A stretch of 64,000 bases of DNA from Catalinimonas niigatensis (GTDB lineage: Bacteria; Bacteroidota; Bacteroidia; Cytophagales; Cyclobacteriaceae). This document shows positions 17,034 through 24,843 of the stretch, piece by piece (the stretch's first letter is position 1; each line of letters opens with the position of its first letter). The notes below the pieces were generated by a model. That model searched no databases. It saw only the letters and a list, made by a program, of their open reading frames with translations, and had not been told where the DNA came from. The position numbers and the translations under genes are program-made. Where the stretch lies: positions 5,009,501-5,073,500 of the forward strand of contig NZ_CP119422.1 in assembly GCF_030506285.1 (NCBI RefSeq). The letters run 5' to 3'.

Positions 17034-18350
17034 TTAGGAAGTGCTGAACTTCAGGCTTGTTCTCCCAATCTTTATGATATCTTCTGCCAATAACAGCACT
17101 CCCTCCTTTCCTATACTACGATCATTCACATAAGTGCCGTTGGTAGAAGTATTCCACTGCATCTTTCCATCCAGGCTGATCCACTGCCCATCGCGGAGAA
17201 GCCATTGTTCGCTACCATCTTCATTGATAAATTGTTCGAGGGTAGCATGGAATCGGGAAGTCATATCTTTGTCCCGCTCGTTAATTAATACATCATTACT
17301 ATAGTGAGTTTCTTTGTCCCATCGGCCGATCGTCAGTTTTTTCTTCCCCTTATTTTCTGCAAGCCTGCTGATGAAAAATACCAATCCTTTCTGATCTCCC
17401 TCAACGACTTCAAGGCAGCAGGAGGATATATTATGGATATGTCTTTGTGGGTAGCTGGCTGGTGGGTTTTCTGTGGGCAAGACATTCAATATTTCATCGG
17501 TATTTTGGAATCGCTCAGCAGGTTTGGTTCTCAGGCACTGCTGAATGATATCTATCCACAAGGGGGCAGCCTGCGCAGCAAAGAGGCTTTGCTGATCCCA
17601 GCTTTCATTTTTCTTCTTGGCTTCATAGCTGATAGGATCGTTTTCATAAGCCTCAAATGAACCATAAGGAAGTTTGCCCAGGGTGAGAATCTCATAGAGC
17701 AAGACCCCTAATGCATAGATATCGTTGGTAGGACCAATGCTTTTATATGCCAGCGCACCACTTGCCTGTTCCGGAGGAGAATAAGCCGCAGTGGCAAACA
17801 CCTGTTTTGCCCGCCCTCTTATGTCTGTCTGGGTAATGCGACGGTTAAGGTTGGCAGAAATGCCAAAGTCAGTGATGCAGTATTCTTTATCTTTTAATAA
17901 GATATTTTCCGGTTTGATATCCCGGTGCACAATTCCTTCTTCATGCATGGCATGCAGACCCAGGCAGATGTCTTTTACAATTTTCAGAACTTCATCAAAG
18001 CTCAGCCTCTTTCCTATCACATTTCTCAGACTTCCGCCCTCACAAAATTCCATAATCAGAAAAGGGTTACCATAGATTTCCTGGTAAGCCAGCATTTTCA
18101 CGACATGAGGCGACTCTATTTTCTCACTGATCTGATACTCCTGGTATATTCTTTGTAAAATATCCTCTCGTTCATCTGGTAGGATTTCCCACATACGATA
18201 AAGTTTGGCAGCATAGTCAATACCCTCGTATGCTATTAGATAAACGCTTCCAAAGCCTCCTCTTCCTATTTCTTTTTTTAGTAAGAGGTCAAAACCATCC
18301 AGATGGATTTGTTGGGGTAATTGAAAAACGATTCTTTCAGGAGACATCAT
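17034..18350 (-). CDS. Ser/Thr protein kinase with C-terminal FHA domain
   Basis: A 438-aa cytoplasmic Hanks-type kinase. It has a glycine loop GRGGFGSVY (29-37), catalytic Lys49, HRDIKPEN (142-149) and DFG (161-163), followed by an A-P-E-like S-P-P-E-Q and the rest of the C-lobe. Residues about 325-438 form an FHA phospho-threonine-binding domain (TIGRWD, then S-R-F-H and N-G-T-Y-V-N-D). All catalytic residues are present. It is the last gene of a five-gene minus-strand operon (23124 to 17034). Kinase-FHA-PP2C sets control T6SS assembly by threonine phosphorylation in some proteobacteria (PpkA-Fha-PppA). The location beside the T6SS makes that role the leading hypothesis here. Confidence 0.9.
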   Translation of the reverse strand: MMSPERIVFQLPQQIHLDGFDLLLKKEIGRGGFGSVYLIAYEGIDYAAKLYRMWEILPDEREDILQRIYQEYQISEKIESPHVVKMLAYQEIYGNPFLIMEFCEGGSLRNVIGKRLSFDEVLKIVKDICLGLHAMHEEGIVHRDIKPENILLKDKEYCITDFGISANLNRRITQTDIRGRAKQVFATAAYSPPEQASGALAYKSIGPTNDIYALGVLLYEILTLGKLPYGSFEAYENDPISYEAKKKNESWDQQSLFAAQAAPLWIDIIQQCLRTKPAERFQNTDEILNVLPTENPPASYPQRHIHNISSCCLEVVEGDQKGLVFFISRLAENKGKKKLTIGRWDKETHYSNDVLINERDKDMTSRFHATLEQFINEDGSEQWLLRDGQWISLDGKMQWNTSTNGTYVNDRSIGKEGVLLLAEDIIKIGRTSLKFSTS

Positions 18351-18360
18351 GACGGGAGGT

Positions 18361-19338
18361 CTAACCCTGCTTGAACCTGAAAACTTTATTGCCTAAGATT
18401 AATCGGGTCTGGTCCTGGATATGCATTTCATTGAGTACCTGTACAAAGGTTGCCTGGTTAGAGCTTTTGTCTATAATCATCCAGTTCCCCTGTCGGTTCT
18501 CGATCAGTGCATGCAGCTTACTTGAAATACTTTGCTCATCCGGATCAATGCTGAAGCGGTTCAACTCAATCTGCTCACCACTATAATTCTTAGCCAAACC
18601 GTTTATTTCGTCAAATAGGGTAAGTGAATTTGACTGGGCACCCGCCAGGTTAAACTGACCAAATTGCATGGTTTTGTTGCCGGTGACGGGAGGGGGGGTA
18701 CCGGAACCTGTAGATACCCTGAAAATCCTGTTGCCCAATATGATTCTGATTCCTTCGTATACGGGCAGATAAGTAGAGGCCTGTATAAATGTGGCACCGT
18801 TGGAGCTCATATCTTTGACGTACCACCTGCCTTTCTGCTCTCTGAGCTGAATATGTCCACTCCCTGAAATGCTGGAGTTGTTGGGTTCAAGCTCTTCTCT
18901 GCCCAGTACAATCTCATCTACTTCGCCCAGGTCAGCGCTTACAGACATATCAGGGGAGGACTCATTCTCTAAGGTAAACTTTCTTTCTCCGGAAAGCTGC
19001 CCGAAATTCAGTCTACCAAAATTAATGGTGGTTTTGGCCGAAGGAGCCACTTGCTTTTCCCCGGAATTACCGCAATTAGGACAGGGCGATTGAACTGAAA
19101 CCTGTAAGCTCAAAGGATAAGAACATTCAGGACACTGATAACCACTGCCAAAAGAGGATCGGTCATCTTTTTTATGTAGAAAACCTTCATCCGGTCTTTT
19201 GCCAATGATGGTTTTATTAGAGCGTGTCGCTGACTTTTCTTCCTGGTTCTTTTTCCAAGGTTCTTTGATAGGCTTTTGTTCAGGTTCTTCTTCCTGTTTT
19301 TTTGACTTAAAGCCTTTAATTCTGAATGGATTTCTCAT
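18361..19338 (-). CDS. zinc-ribbon protein with two FHA domains
   Basis: A 325-aa soluble protein. A basic, charged N-terminus (1-60) precedes a zinc ribbon (Cys69, Cys72, Cys86, Cys89). FHA 1 follows at about 140-215 (VLGREE, then S-I-S-G-S-G-H-I and S-S-N-G-A-T-F). A linker and FHA 2 follow at about 245-322, containing S-S-K-L-H-A-L-I and S-S-N-Q-A-T-F, the same end pattern. FHA 2 lacks the usual N-G of the S-N-G-T motif (it has S-N-Q-A). It is probably a scaffold that recruits phosphorylated partners, like Fha in proteobacterial T6SS. It lies 5 bp after the PP2C gene and 10 bp before the kinase. Confidence 0.85.
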   Translation of the reverse strand: MRNPFRIKGFKSKKQEEEPEQKPIKEPWKKNQEEKSATRSNKTIIGKRPDEGFLHKKDDRSSFGSGYQCPECSYPLSLQVSVQSPCPNCGNSGEKQVAPSAKTTINFGRLNFGQLSGERKFTLENESSPDMSVSADLGEVDEIVLGREELEPNNSSISGSGHIQLREQKGRWYVKDMSSNGATFIQASTYLPVYEGIRIILGNRIFRVSTGSGTPPPVTGNKTMQFGQFNLAGAQSNSLTLFDEINGLAKNYSGEQIELNRFSIDPDEQSISSKLHALIENRQGNWMIIDKSSNQATFVQVLNEMHIQDQTRLILGNKVFRFKQG

Positions 19339-19343
19339 AATGC

Positions 19344-20804
19344 TTATTTTTTCTCCTCAACTTTGGTTGTAAACTTATCCATCTCTTCACTTATTTTTAG
19401 AACTATATTTTCCAAAAGAGCCACCATATATTTTTGTTCTTCTCGGGTATCACTAAAGATTTTGCGTTGATCATACATGATATTCAGTGACTCACTTATT
19501 TCCAGTAGTTGCCGACGAGCGCCTGCCGTCACCTGCTCACGCTCTTTTGCCAGGTCCAACTGGTTTTTGAGGTACACCTCGGTAGATGCTATTACGCTAT
19601 TAAAGCTTTCCAGATCGGCATCATGATTACAGGACTCGCAGCCATCCAAAAGTTGCTTGCCTGTAATGACTTTGTGCTCAAAAGTGTTGTTAAGCTTTTG
19701 CAGTTCCGCATAAAAATCAAATGCTTCTGAACTCACAGCACTCGTGTTGTTAGTAACCTTTGCAGCCTGAGAGGTAACATTAGTTTTACTTTTTTCTGTT
19801 GCGGTACTTAGTTTTTGTGGCAAGCCAGCCTCTGTGACCTGTTGGTTGGCATCTGATTCAAAGTGTTCCTGCTCATGCTCATCTAATAAAGCGGCAGCAT
19901 TCTCTCGCCATGAGGTAATGATTACAATGAGTAAAATCGTTAGAAGTATCGCCAAACCCAGAAAAATAAACCATCTGCTTTTCAATAGATGTGAACCTCC
20001 CTTTTTTGTGACTTTCCCTTTTCCTACGGATTTTACCTCTCCTAATATCACGGTAATATTGTCTGTACCGCCCGCTTGTTTGGCGGCTTCAATCAGAACA
20101 TTAGTACACGCTTCTGCTTCTGTTTCTTTCTCCAGAATCTGCTGTATATGGGTATCGCTGAGCATACCATTGAGCCCATCGCTACACAACATGATTGTTT
20201 CACCTTTCTCCAGTGGTTTGCTGAGGTAGGAGGGAGAAGGTTTGGAATCCGTACTGCCTAATACTTGCAAAATGATATTGCTTTGCGGGTGCACCCTTGC
20301 CTCTTCGGGCGTAAGCTCACCACGCTTCACCATTTCCCACACGAAGGAATGATCATCGGTGAGAGGAGACAAAGAGGAGTGTTGCTGCTTTTGATACACA
20401 TAAGCCCTGCTATCTCCGCACCAGGCAAGGTGAAGGTGGTCTTCAATGATCCAGGCAATCACAGCGGTAGTGCCCATGCCCTGACATTCCGGATGTAGTT
20501 TTGCATGTTCCAGAATCTGGTAATGCGCTTCAAGGATCAGGTTCTTCAAATATTTTTCTACATCCCGGTGGTTATCTGGCATTTGCTGTAATTTCAGATA
20601 CCGGTCTTCTACCACTCTGCAAGCAATATCGGAGGCCACTTCTCCGGCATTGGCGCCTCCCATTCCATCTGCTACCATAGCCACCAGTCCAAAGTCGCGG
20701 CCACTAACATCTGTAAGGTCAATCAGGATAAAAGTATCCTCATTATGGTCTCTGATCATGCCTACATCGGTAGCTCCAAAATAGCTTATTGTTGTTTTAT
20801 CCAC
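19344..20804 (-). CDS. membrane-anchored PP2C-type protein phosphatase
   Basis: A 486-aa protein. Residues 1-260 are a complete PP2C serine/threonine phosphatase: R-D-H-N-E-D (18-23), V-A-D-G-M-G-G (44-50), C-S-D-G (207-210) and G-T-D-N-I-T (246-251). All metal-binding aspartates are in place. One membrane segment follows at about 278-298, then a ~185-residue extracytoplasmic part that is helical and probably coiled coil, with a C-E-S-C-N pair. Proteobacterial T6SS phosphatases (PppA) are soluble, so the anchor and external domain are unusual. It reverses the action of the neighbouring kinases on the FHA proteins, by inference from context. Confidence 0.88.
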   Translation of the reverse strand: MDKTTISYFGATDVGMIRDHNEDTFILIDLTDVSGRDFGLVAMVADGMGGANAGEVASDIACRVVEDRYLKLQQMPDNHRDVEKYLKNLILEAHYQILEHAKLHPECQGMGTTAVIAWIIEDHLHLAWCGDSRAYVYQKQQHSSLSPLTDDHSFVWEMVKRGELTPEEARVHPQSNIILQVLGSTDSKPSPSYLSKPLEKGETIMLCSDGLNGMLSDTHIQQILEKETEAEACTNVLIEAAKQAGGTDNITVILGEVKSVGKGKVTKKGGSHLLKSRWFIFLGLAILLTILLIVIITSWRENAAALLDEHEQEHFESDANQQVTEAGLPQKLSTATEKSKTNVTSQAAKVTNNTSAVSSEAFDFYAELQKLNNTFEHKVITGKQLLDGCESCNHDADLESFNSVIASTEVYLKNQLDLAKEREQVTAGARRQLLEISESLNIMYDQRKIFSDTREEQKYMVALLENIVLKISEEMDKFTTKVEEKK

Positions 20805-20822
20805 TTTTAGCAGGTTTACAGC

Positions 20823-21605
20823 TTAATTGGTATTATTTTTCAGAAGGATTGGCGAGACGGATTGCAAAATCCAGTTGTCTTTTTCTTGTGTATACAAGGC
20901 TACAAGTTCAATATCTATCCTGCCAAGGCTTACTTTTTCTGTAAAAACAGCCCCACCTAAAACCATTCTGTCCTTAAACCGCAGGTCATCAATTTCTGCT
21001 TTCCCCTGCTTATCCCATTTCAGCGCGTTTAAATGAATAGTGGTTGACTTGATCTGTGATTCATCGGGTGTTTCATTTGCCTCTACATAATATAATTGCA
21101 ATTTCACCTTTTGGGGCAGAGAATCAGTAGCGTTGAGGCCTCTGACGCCGGGCTGAAAGCTGGTAAGCGCATTACTCAAATTTATGTCTTTAATCTCAAA
21201 AGCTCGATAATCCTTTTCAGAATTGATCTGCTTAATTTTGGTATAGGAGCATATTGGTTCGTATTCATTTTCATATTCTTCAAAGTTAGGATCATTCACC
21301 CAGGGTTCCCTTACATAGCTGGGTATCCATAAGTCTCTGTCGACCAGTACACCAATGCTATACTCTTTACCAAAGTAGCTCAGGATACCTCTTCCTAAAC
21401 GTTCACCTGAGGCAGATTCCAGCAGATATTCCTGGCGAACCAGATAAACCGCCCCATCAATGGCTTTACTTACCAGATTCTGATTGTCCTGCAGCGCCAT
21501 CAGTTGGGGAATTCTGATAGAAGCAGAGTCAATCTGTGCATAACATACTTTGCCCAAAGACAGCAAAATGACACAGAGGGTGAAGAGATGTCTTTTATGT
21601 ATCAT
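20823..21605 (-). CDS. secreted protein of unknown function in the kinase/FHA operon
   Basis: A 260-aa protein that is not recognised. The ATG at 21605 gives a clean signal peptide (basic start, hydrophobic core LFTLCVILLSLG, cleavage near CYAQ). The stop codon of the upstream protease gene ends at 21607, one base away, which supports this start over an internal ATG at 21656. The mature part is predominantly beta strand (for example V-K-L-Q-L-Y-Y-V and I-D-I-E-L-V-A-L-Y) with no catalytic pattern. It is exported to the periplasm, where it could meet the external domains of the PP2C and protease. A structural role is plausible but unproven. Confidence 0.65.
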   Translation of the reverse strand: MIHKRHLFTLCVILLSLGKVCYAQIDSASIRIPQLMALQDNQNLVSKAIDGAVYLVRQEYLLESASGERLGRGILSYFGKEYSIGVLVDRDLWIPSYVREPWVNDPNFEEYENEYEPICSYTKIKQINSEKDYRAFEIKDINLSNALTSFQPGVRGLNATDSLPQKVKLQLYYVEANETPDESQIKSTTIHLNALKWDKQGKAEIDDLRFKDRMVLGGAVFTEKVSLGRIDIELVALYTQEKDNWILQSVSPILLKNNTN

Positions 21606-21606
21606 G

Positions 21607-23124
21607 TCAGTTATTACTAATATTCTTGATCGGAACCACCGAACCCAGCGCATCATCTCTACCTGTAGATGGATTCATATATCCGGCTGATACGATGGCG
21701 ATTGCTTTGGCTACTCCATCACGAATGACGAACAACGGACCGCCCGAATTTCCATGATCAAAACCATATCCGGAAACTACGATGGTATTATTGTCCAGAT
21801 TGTCTTTGGCTACACTTGCTTTACTGTACAAAACCTCCAGTCCTTCTTTGGTATTAAATTTCTGAAAGGTATTGCCATAGGTATATCCTAAACAATGAAG
21901 TTCAGTGCCACTTTTCAACGTTCCGGACAATTCGGGATCTGCATGAATAGCCCCCTTGGCGTCAGTCTGAAAAAGCGCCCAGTCTGTACCATCATAAGGC
22001 CGGGCTTTTCTAAGCATGACTTCCTGACCATTGTATTCATCTTCTACAAAATAATCTGTTTTGCTGTTTACAGTAAAATCGTGATTTGTAAAATCAAACC
22101 TGAGGTTTTCATCGGAAGAAATTGCATAAAAACTGTAAGTTACTTTACCCCCTAAGCTTGCCAGCAGGTTTAACTCATTTGATTCGTAGAGGTACATCTC
22201 AATACAGTGGCGGGCAGTTAAAAACTTGCCATCGTTAAGCAGAAAACCAGTACAATGACAGTTCTCTGTAAAGGGTTCATCTATAAGTACCTCGCCTTCC
22301 ATCTCGGCTTTTACATTTTTGATTCCCATATAAAAAACACTCCCTTTTACCTCTGCAATTGCCTGGGCAACCAATTCTTCAGGATTAGGTGCCTTCACCA
22401 TCTCCACCTGAACCACTTTTTGTTGTTTGGACTTAAACTCAGCTACAGTGGCCTGTAGTTCAGTTTCCATCTGTTGCTTATCTGCCATAATTTTTTGCTT
22501 CAATTCCTCATTCGCTCTGATAGTCATGGCAAGTGAATCGGAGAGAGAGGCATTTTTACCTTCCAGTTTCTCTGCTTGAACAGCCAGCGTATCCGTTTCC
22601 TGATTTAGCTGATAAATAAAAAAAATGGTGATACCTGCTCCTATAATGAGCAAGGCTAATAATGAAAAAACGGTAGTACGATAAGGCCTTACCGCCTGGT
22701 TCACTACCAGGTTTACCCTTTTGGTAATACCCATAGAAGTGGCTCCTGCTGGGTTAACATTAAATCTTATTTTGGGCCCTTCATAAGAAAATTGTATTTC
22801 ATCACCATTGGCCAACTCCGTTTCTTCCTGAATAGGTTTGCCATTGACCAAAGTAGGATTTGATCTGGATAGGTTGTTTATATAAAAATTTTTTCCTCTT
22901 CTTAATAAAGAAGCATGAAATCTACTTACCGTGCCTACTTCTTCAGAAAGTCTAACTGCACATTGGCTTGACCTTCCTATTTCAATATAGGGTACCACAA
23001 TAGTTTCATGGCTTCCTACGGGATGTCCAGGGGAGGGTGTAAGATATTCTAATGAATAAGATGGAACCTCTCCCCCCCCAATAAAAGACATTCCTGTCTT
23101 GAAGGATTGTGTAGCTCTTGACAT
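21607..23124 (-). CDS. FHA - transmembrane - coiled coil - trypsin-like protease
   Basis: A 505-aa protein with an unusual layout. A cytoplasmic FHA domain spans about 40-125 (IEIGRS, S-R-F-H, N-P-T-L-V-N-G). One membrane helix lies at 152-171, a periplasmic coiled coil at about 172-240, and a chymotrypsin-fold protease at about 260-500. The triad is visible: His306 in TARHC, Asp381 in DWALF, Ser460 in GNSGGP. The protein can bind a phosphothreonine inside and cut or sense a protein outside, linking the kinase system to the periplasm. It is the first gene of the operon. By topology it could stand in for part of a T6SS membrane complex, but this is hypothesis. Confidence 0.88.
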   Translation of the reverse strand: MSRATQSFKTGMSFIGGGEVPSYSLEYLTPSPGHPVGSHETIVVPYIEIGRSSQCAVRLSEEVGTVSRFHASLLRRGKNFYINNLSRSNPTLVNGKPIQEETELANGDEIQFSYEGPKIRFNVNPAGATSMGITKRVNLVVNQAVRPYRTTVFSLLALLIIGAGITIFFIYQLNQETDTLAVQAEKLEGKNASLSDSLAMTIRANEELKQKIMADKQQMETELQATVAEFKSKQQKVVQVEMVKAPNPEELVAQAIAEVKGSVFYMGIKNVKAEMEGEVLIDEPFTENCHCTGFLLNDGKFLTARHCIEMYLYESNELNLLASLGGKVTYSFYAISSDENLRFDFTNHDFTVNSKTDYFVEDEYNGQEVMLRKARPYDGTDWALFQTDAKGAIHADPELSGTLKSGTELHCLGYTYGNTFQKFNTKEGLEVLYSKASVAKDNLDNNTIVVSGYGFDHGNSGGPLFVIRDGVAKAIAIVSAGYMNPSTGRDDALGSVVPIKNISNN

Positions 23125-23281
23125 AGTAAATGGGTCGGGCTGTTAAAGGTATCTTTCTTTACAATATATTGATTTTTCTATGGAATCCCCCATTTTATCA
23201 GCTTAATCATTCAACAATTCCGGCGAATATTATTAAATTTATTCTTGCAGTAAGATCCAGCCTGCATTTAACTACACATGT

Positions 23282-24838
23282 ATGGAAGAAGGTGAAAAAA
23301 TAGTTATTTCCGAACAGGATTTCAGGAGGAGGTTTGTCTATGACCAAGACAGCTTGCTGGGGGAAGGAGGGTTTGCCAAAGTATATAAAGCGTTTGACCG
23401 GCAGTTTGATGAGACTGTTGCCCTTAAGTTTTATACCAAAACAGAATTACAAAAATACGATATCATCAGCGAAATGCGCAATTCGCGCCGATTCACCCAT
23501 AAAAATATCATCAGGGTACACGATGCGCGTATCGTACGCTTTACCAATAGCTTTGGTATCGCTGAAGATATACAGGTGGGCATACTTGAATATGCAAATG
23601 CCGGAAACCTGCAGGATTTTCTTAACACTACCCCTTCGGAGGAGCAGTTTAAGCAGGTAGTGCTGGGGATATTGCACGGCCTGCAATATCTCCATACGGA
23701 AAAAAGGGTGATTCATCGTGATCTGTCGCCGGACAACATACTGATGATCAAAGACCATGAGGTATGGATACCCAAGATTGCTGACTTTGGCATCTCCAAA
23801 CAAATTGATCTTAAGACGATGAATATGGGGGGTAAAAAAGTCTCTTCTGAACTGGTAGGAAAGATGGAGTACATGGCACCGGAACAATTTGATCCCAAAA
23901 AATATGGTATTGACGGACAAATTGCTACCAATGTAGACTTGTGGGCCCTAGGGGTCATTCTCACTGAGGTCTTTCTGGAGAGCTCTCCTTTTGGAGACAG
24001 GAATACAGCCCAGAGCCCTATGCAAATCATGCACAATGTTTTGCATAACCCCATTCCTGCTGAAATCAGGAAAATACCTGAACCTTATTGTAAAGTAATT
24101 AAAAGTTGTCTGATTAAGGATGCGAATAAACGGGTAAAAAGCAGTCAGGACCTGATCTATACCATTTCTTCCTACGAGCCTAAAAAGAAAAAGACATATG
24201 TTCCTTTGCTTGTTGCGGGACTTTTTGTGGCGCTGCTCGCAGCTACTGGTGTCTGGTACTTTCAGAAAAATGTGATCAATGACAAAACCATAATAGCTGA
24301 GACACCTATCAGCAATGATGATGCACCAAAGGAGAAATTTACCTTTCAGCCAGTTGATTCTACAATAGCAACAGTAGATTCTGCCTCTGCCGATACTACA
24401 GCAGGACTGGGTGCTGAGAACAATGCCAATATGGATGGAAATGAAAAAATGCCGGTCAATATCACTGAAGTAGATCCTAATGGGGCTGCCGTACTTAAAT
24501 CAATGACTAATCATACCGGTATGACTTCAGCTAAGAAAAAAGAGTTTTTTCAGGATCTGCATCGGGAAATTAAGTCACTGGATAATGATGAGATAGATAT
24601 CTTCATCAGAAGAAGCAGGATTAACCATCATATCAATGATTTTTTTACTGATAATAAAGCCAATGTGGTCATTCAATACGTGAACGATAGTATTGAGATG
24701 AAAGAACAGGATGTAGAAAGTTTCTTCAATTATATCGTCAATACTGCTGAAATGGAAGTGAGGGACTGGGAGATAGACCCTCTCAAGACCAAACTGGTGG
24801 AAGATAAAATTGCTACCCTTACTGTGAAGAAGCTTTAA
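23282..24838 (+). CDS. membrane-anchored Ser/Thr protein kinase
   Basis: A 518-aa Hanks-type kinase transcribed divergently from the FHA-protease operon. The glycine loop is LGEGGFAKVY (26-35), with Lys49, DFG 168-170, and an M-A-P-E-Q activation segment end. The catalytic loop reads HRDLSPDN (145-152), so Ser149 replaces the lysine usual in HRDxKxxN. The catalytic Asp147 and Asn152 are kept. One membrane helix at 305-327 is followed by ~190 extracytoplasmic residues, acidic and then helical, of unknown fold, probably a sensor. Neighbours suggest it feeds phosphate into the same FHA proteins. The stop is 5 bp from the convergent 1431-aa surface gene. Confidence 0.87.
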   Translation: MEEGEKIVISEQDFRRRFVYDQDSLLGEGGFAKVYKAFDRQFDETVALKFYTKTELQKYDIISEMRNSRRFTHKNIIRVHDARIVRFTNSFGIAEDIQVGILEYANAGNLQDFLNTTPSEEQFKQVVLGILHGLQYLHTEKRVIHRDLSPDNILMIKDHEVWIPKIADFGISKQIDLKTMNMGGKKVSSELVGKMEYMAPEQFDPKKYGIDGQIATNVDLWALGVILTEVFLESSPFGDRNTAQSPMQIMHNVLHNPIPAEIRKIPEPYCKVIKSCLIKDANKRVKSSQDLIYTISSYEPKKKKTYVPLLVAGLFVALLAATGVWYFQKNVINDKTIIAETPISNDDAPKEKFTFQPVDSTIATVDSASADTTAGLGAENNANMDGNEKMPVNITEVDPNGAAVLKSMTNHTGMTSAKKKEFFQDLHREIKSLDNDEIDIFIRRSRINHHINDFFTDNKANVVIQYVNDSIEMKEQDVESFFNYIVNTAEMEVRDWEIDPLKTKLVEDKIATLTVKKL

Positions 24839-24843
24839 ACTTT

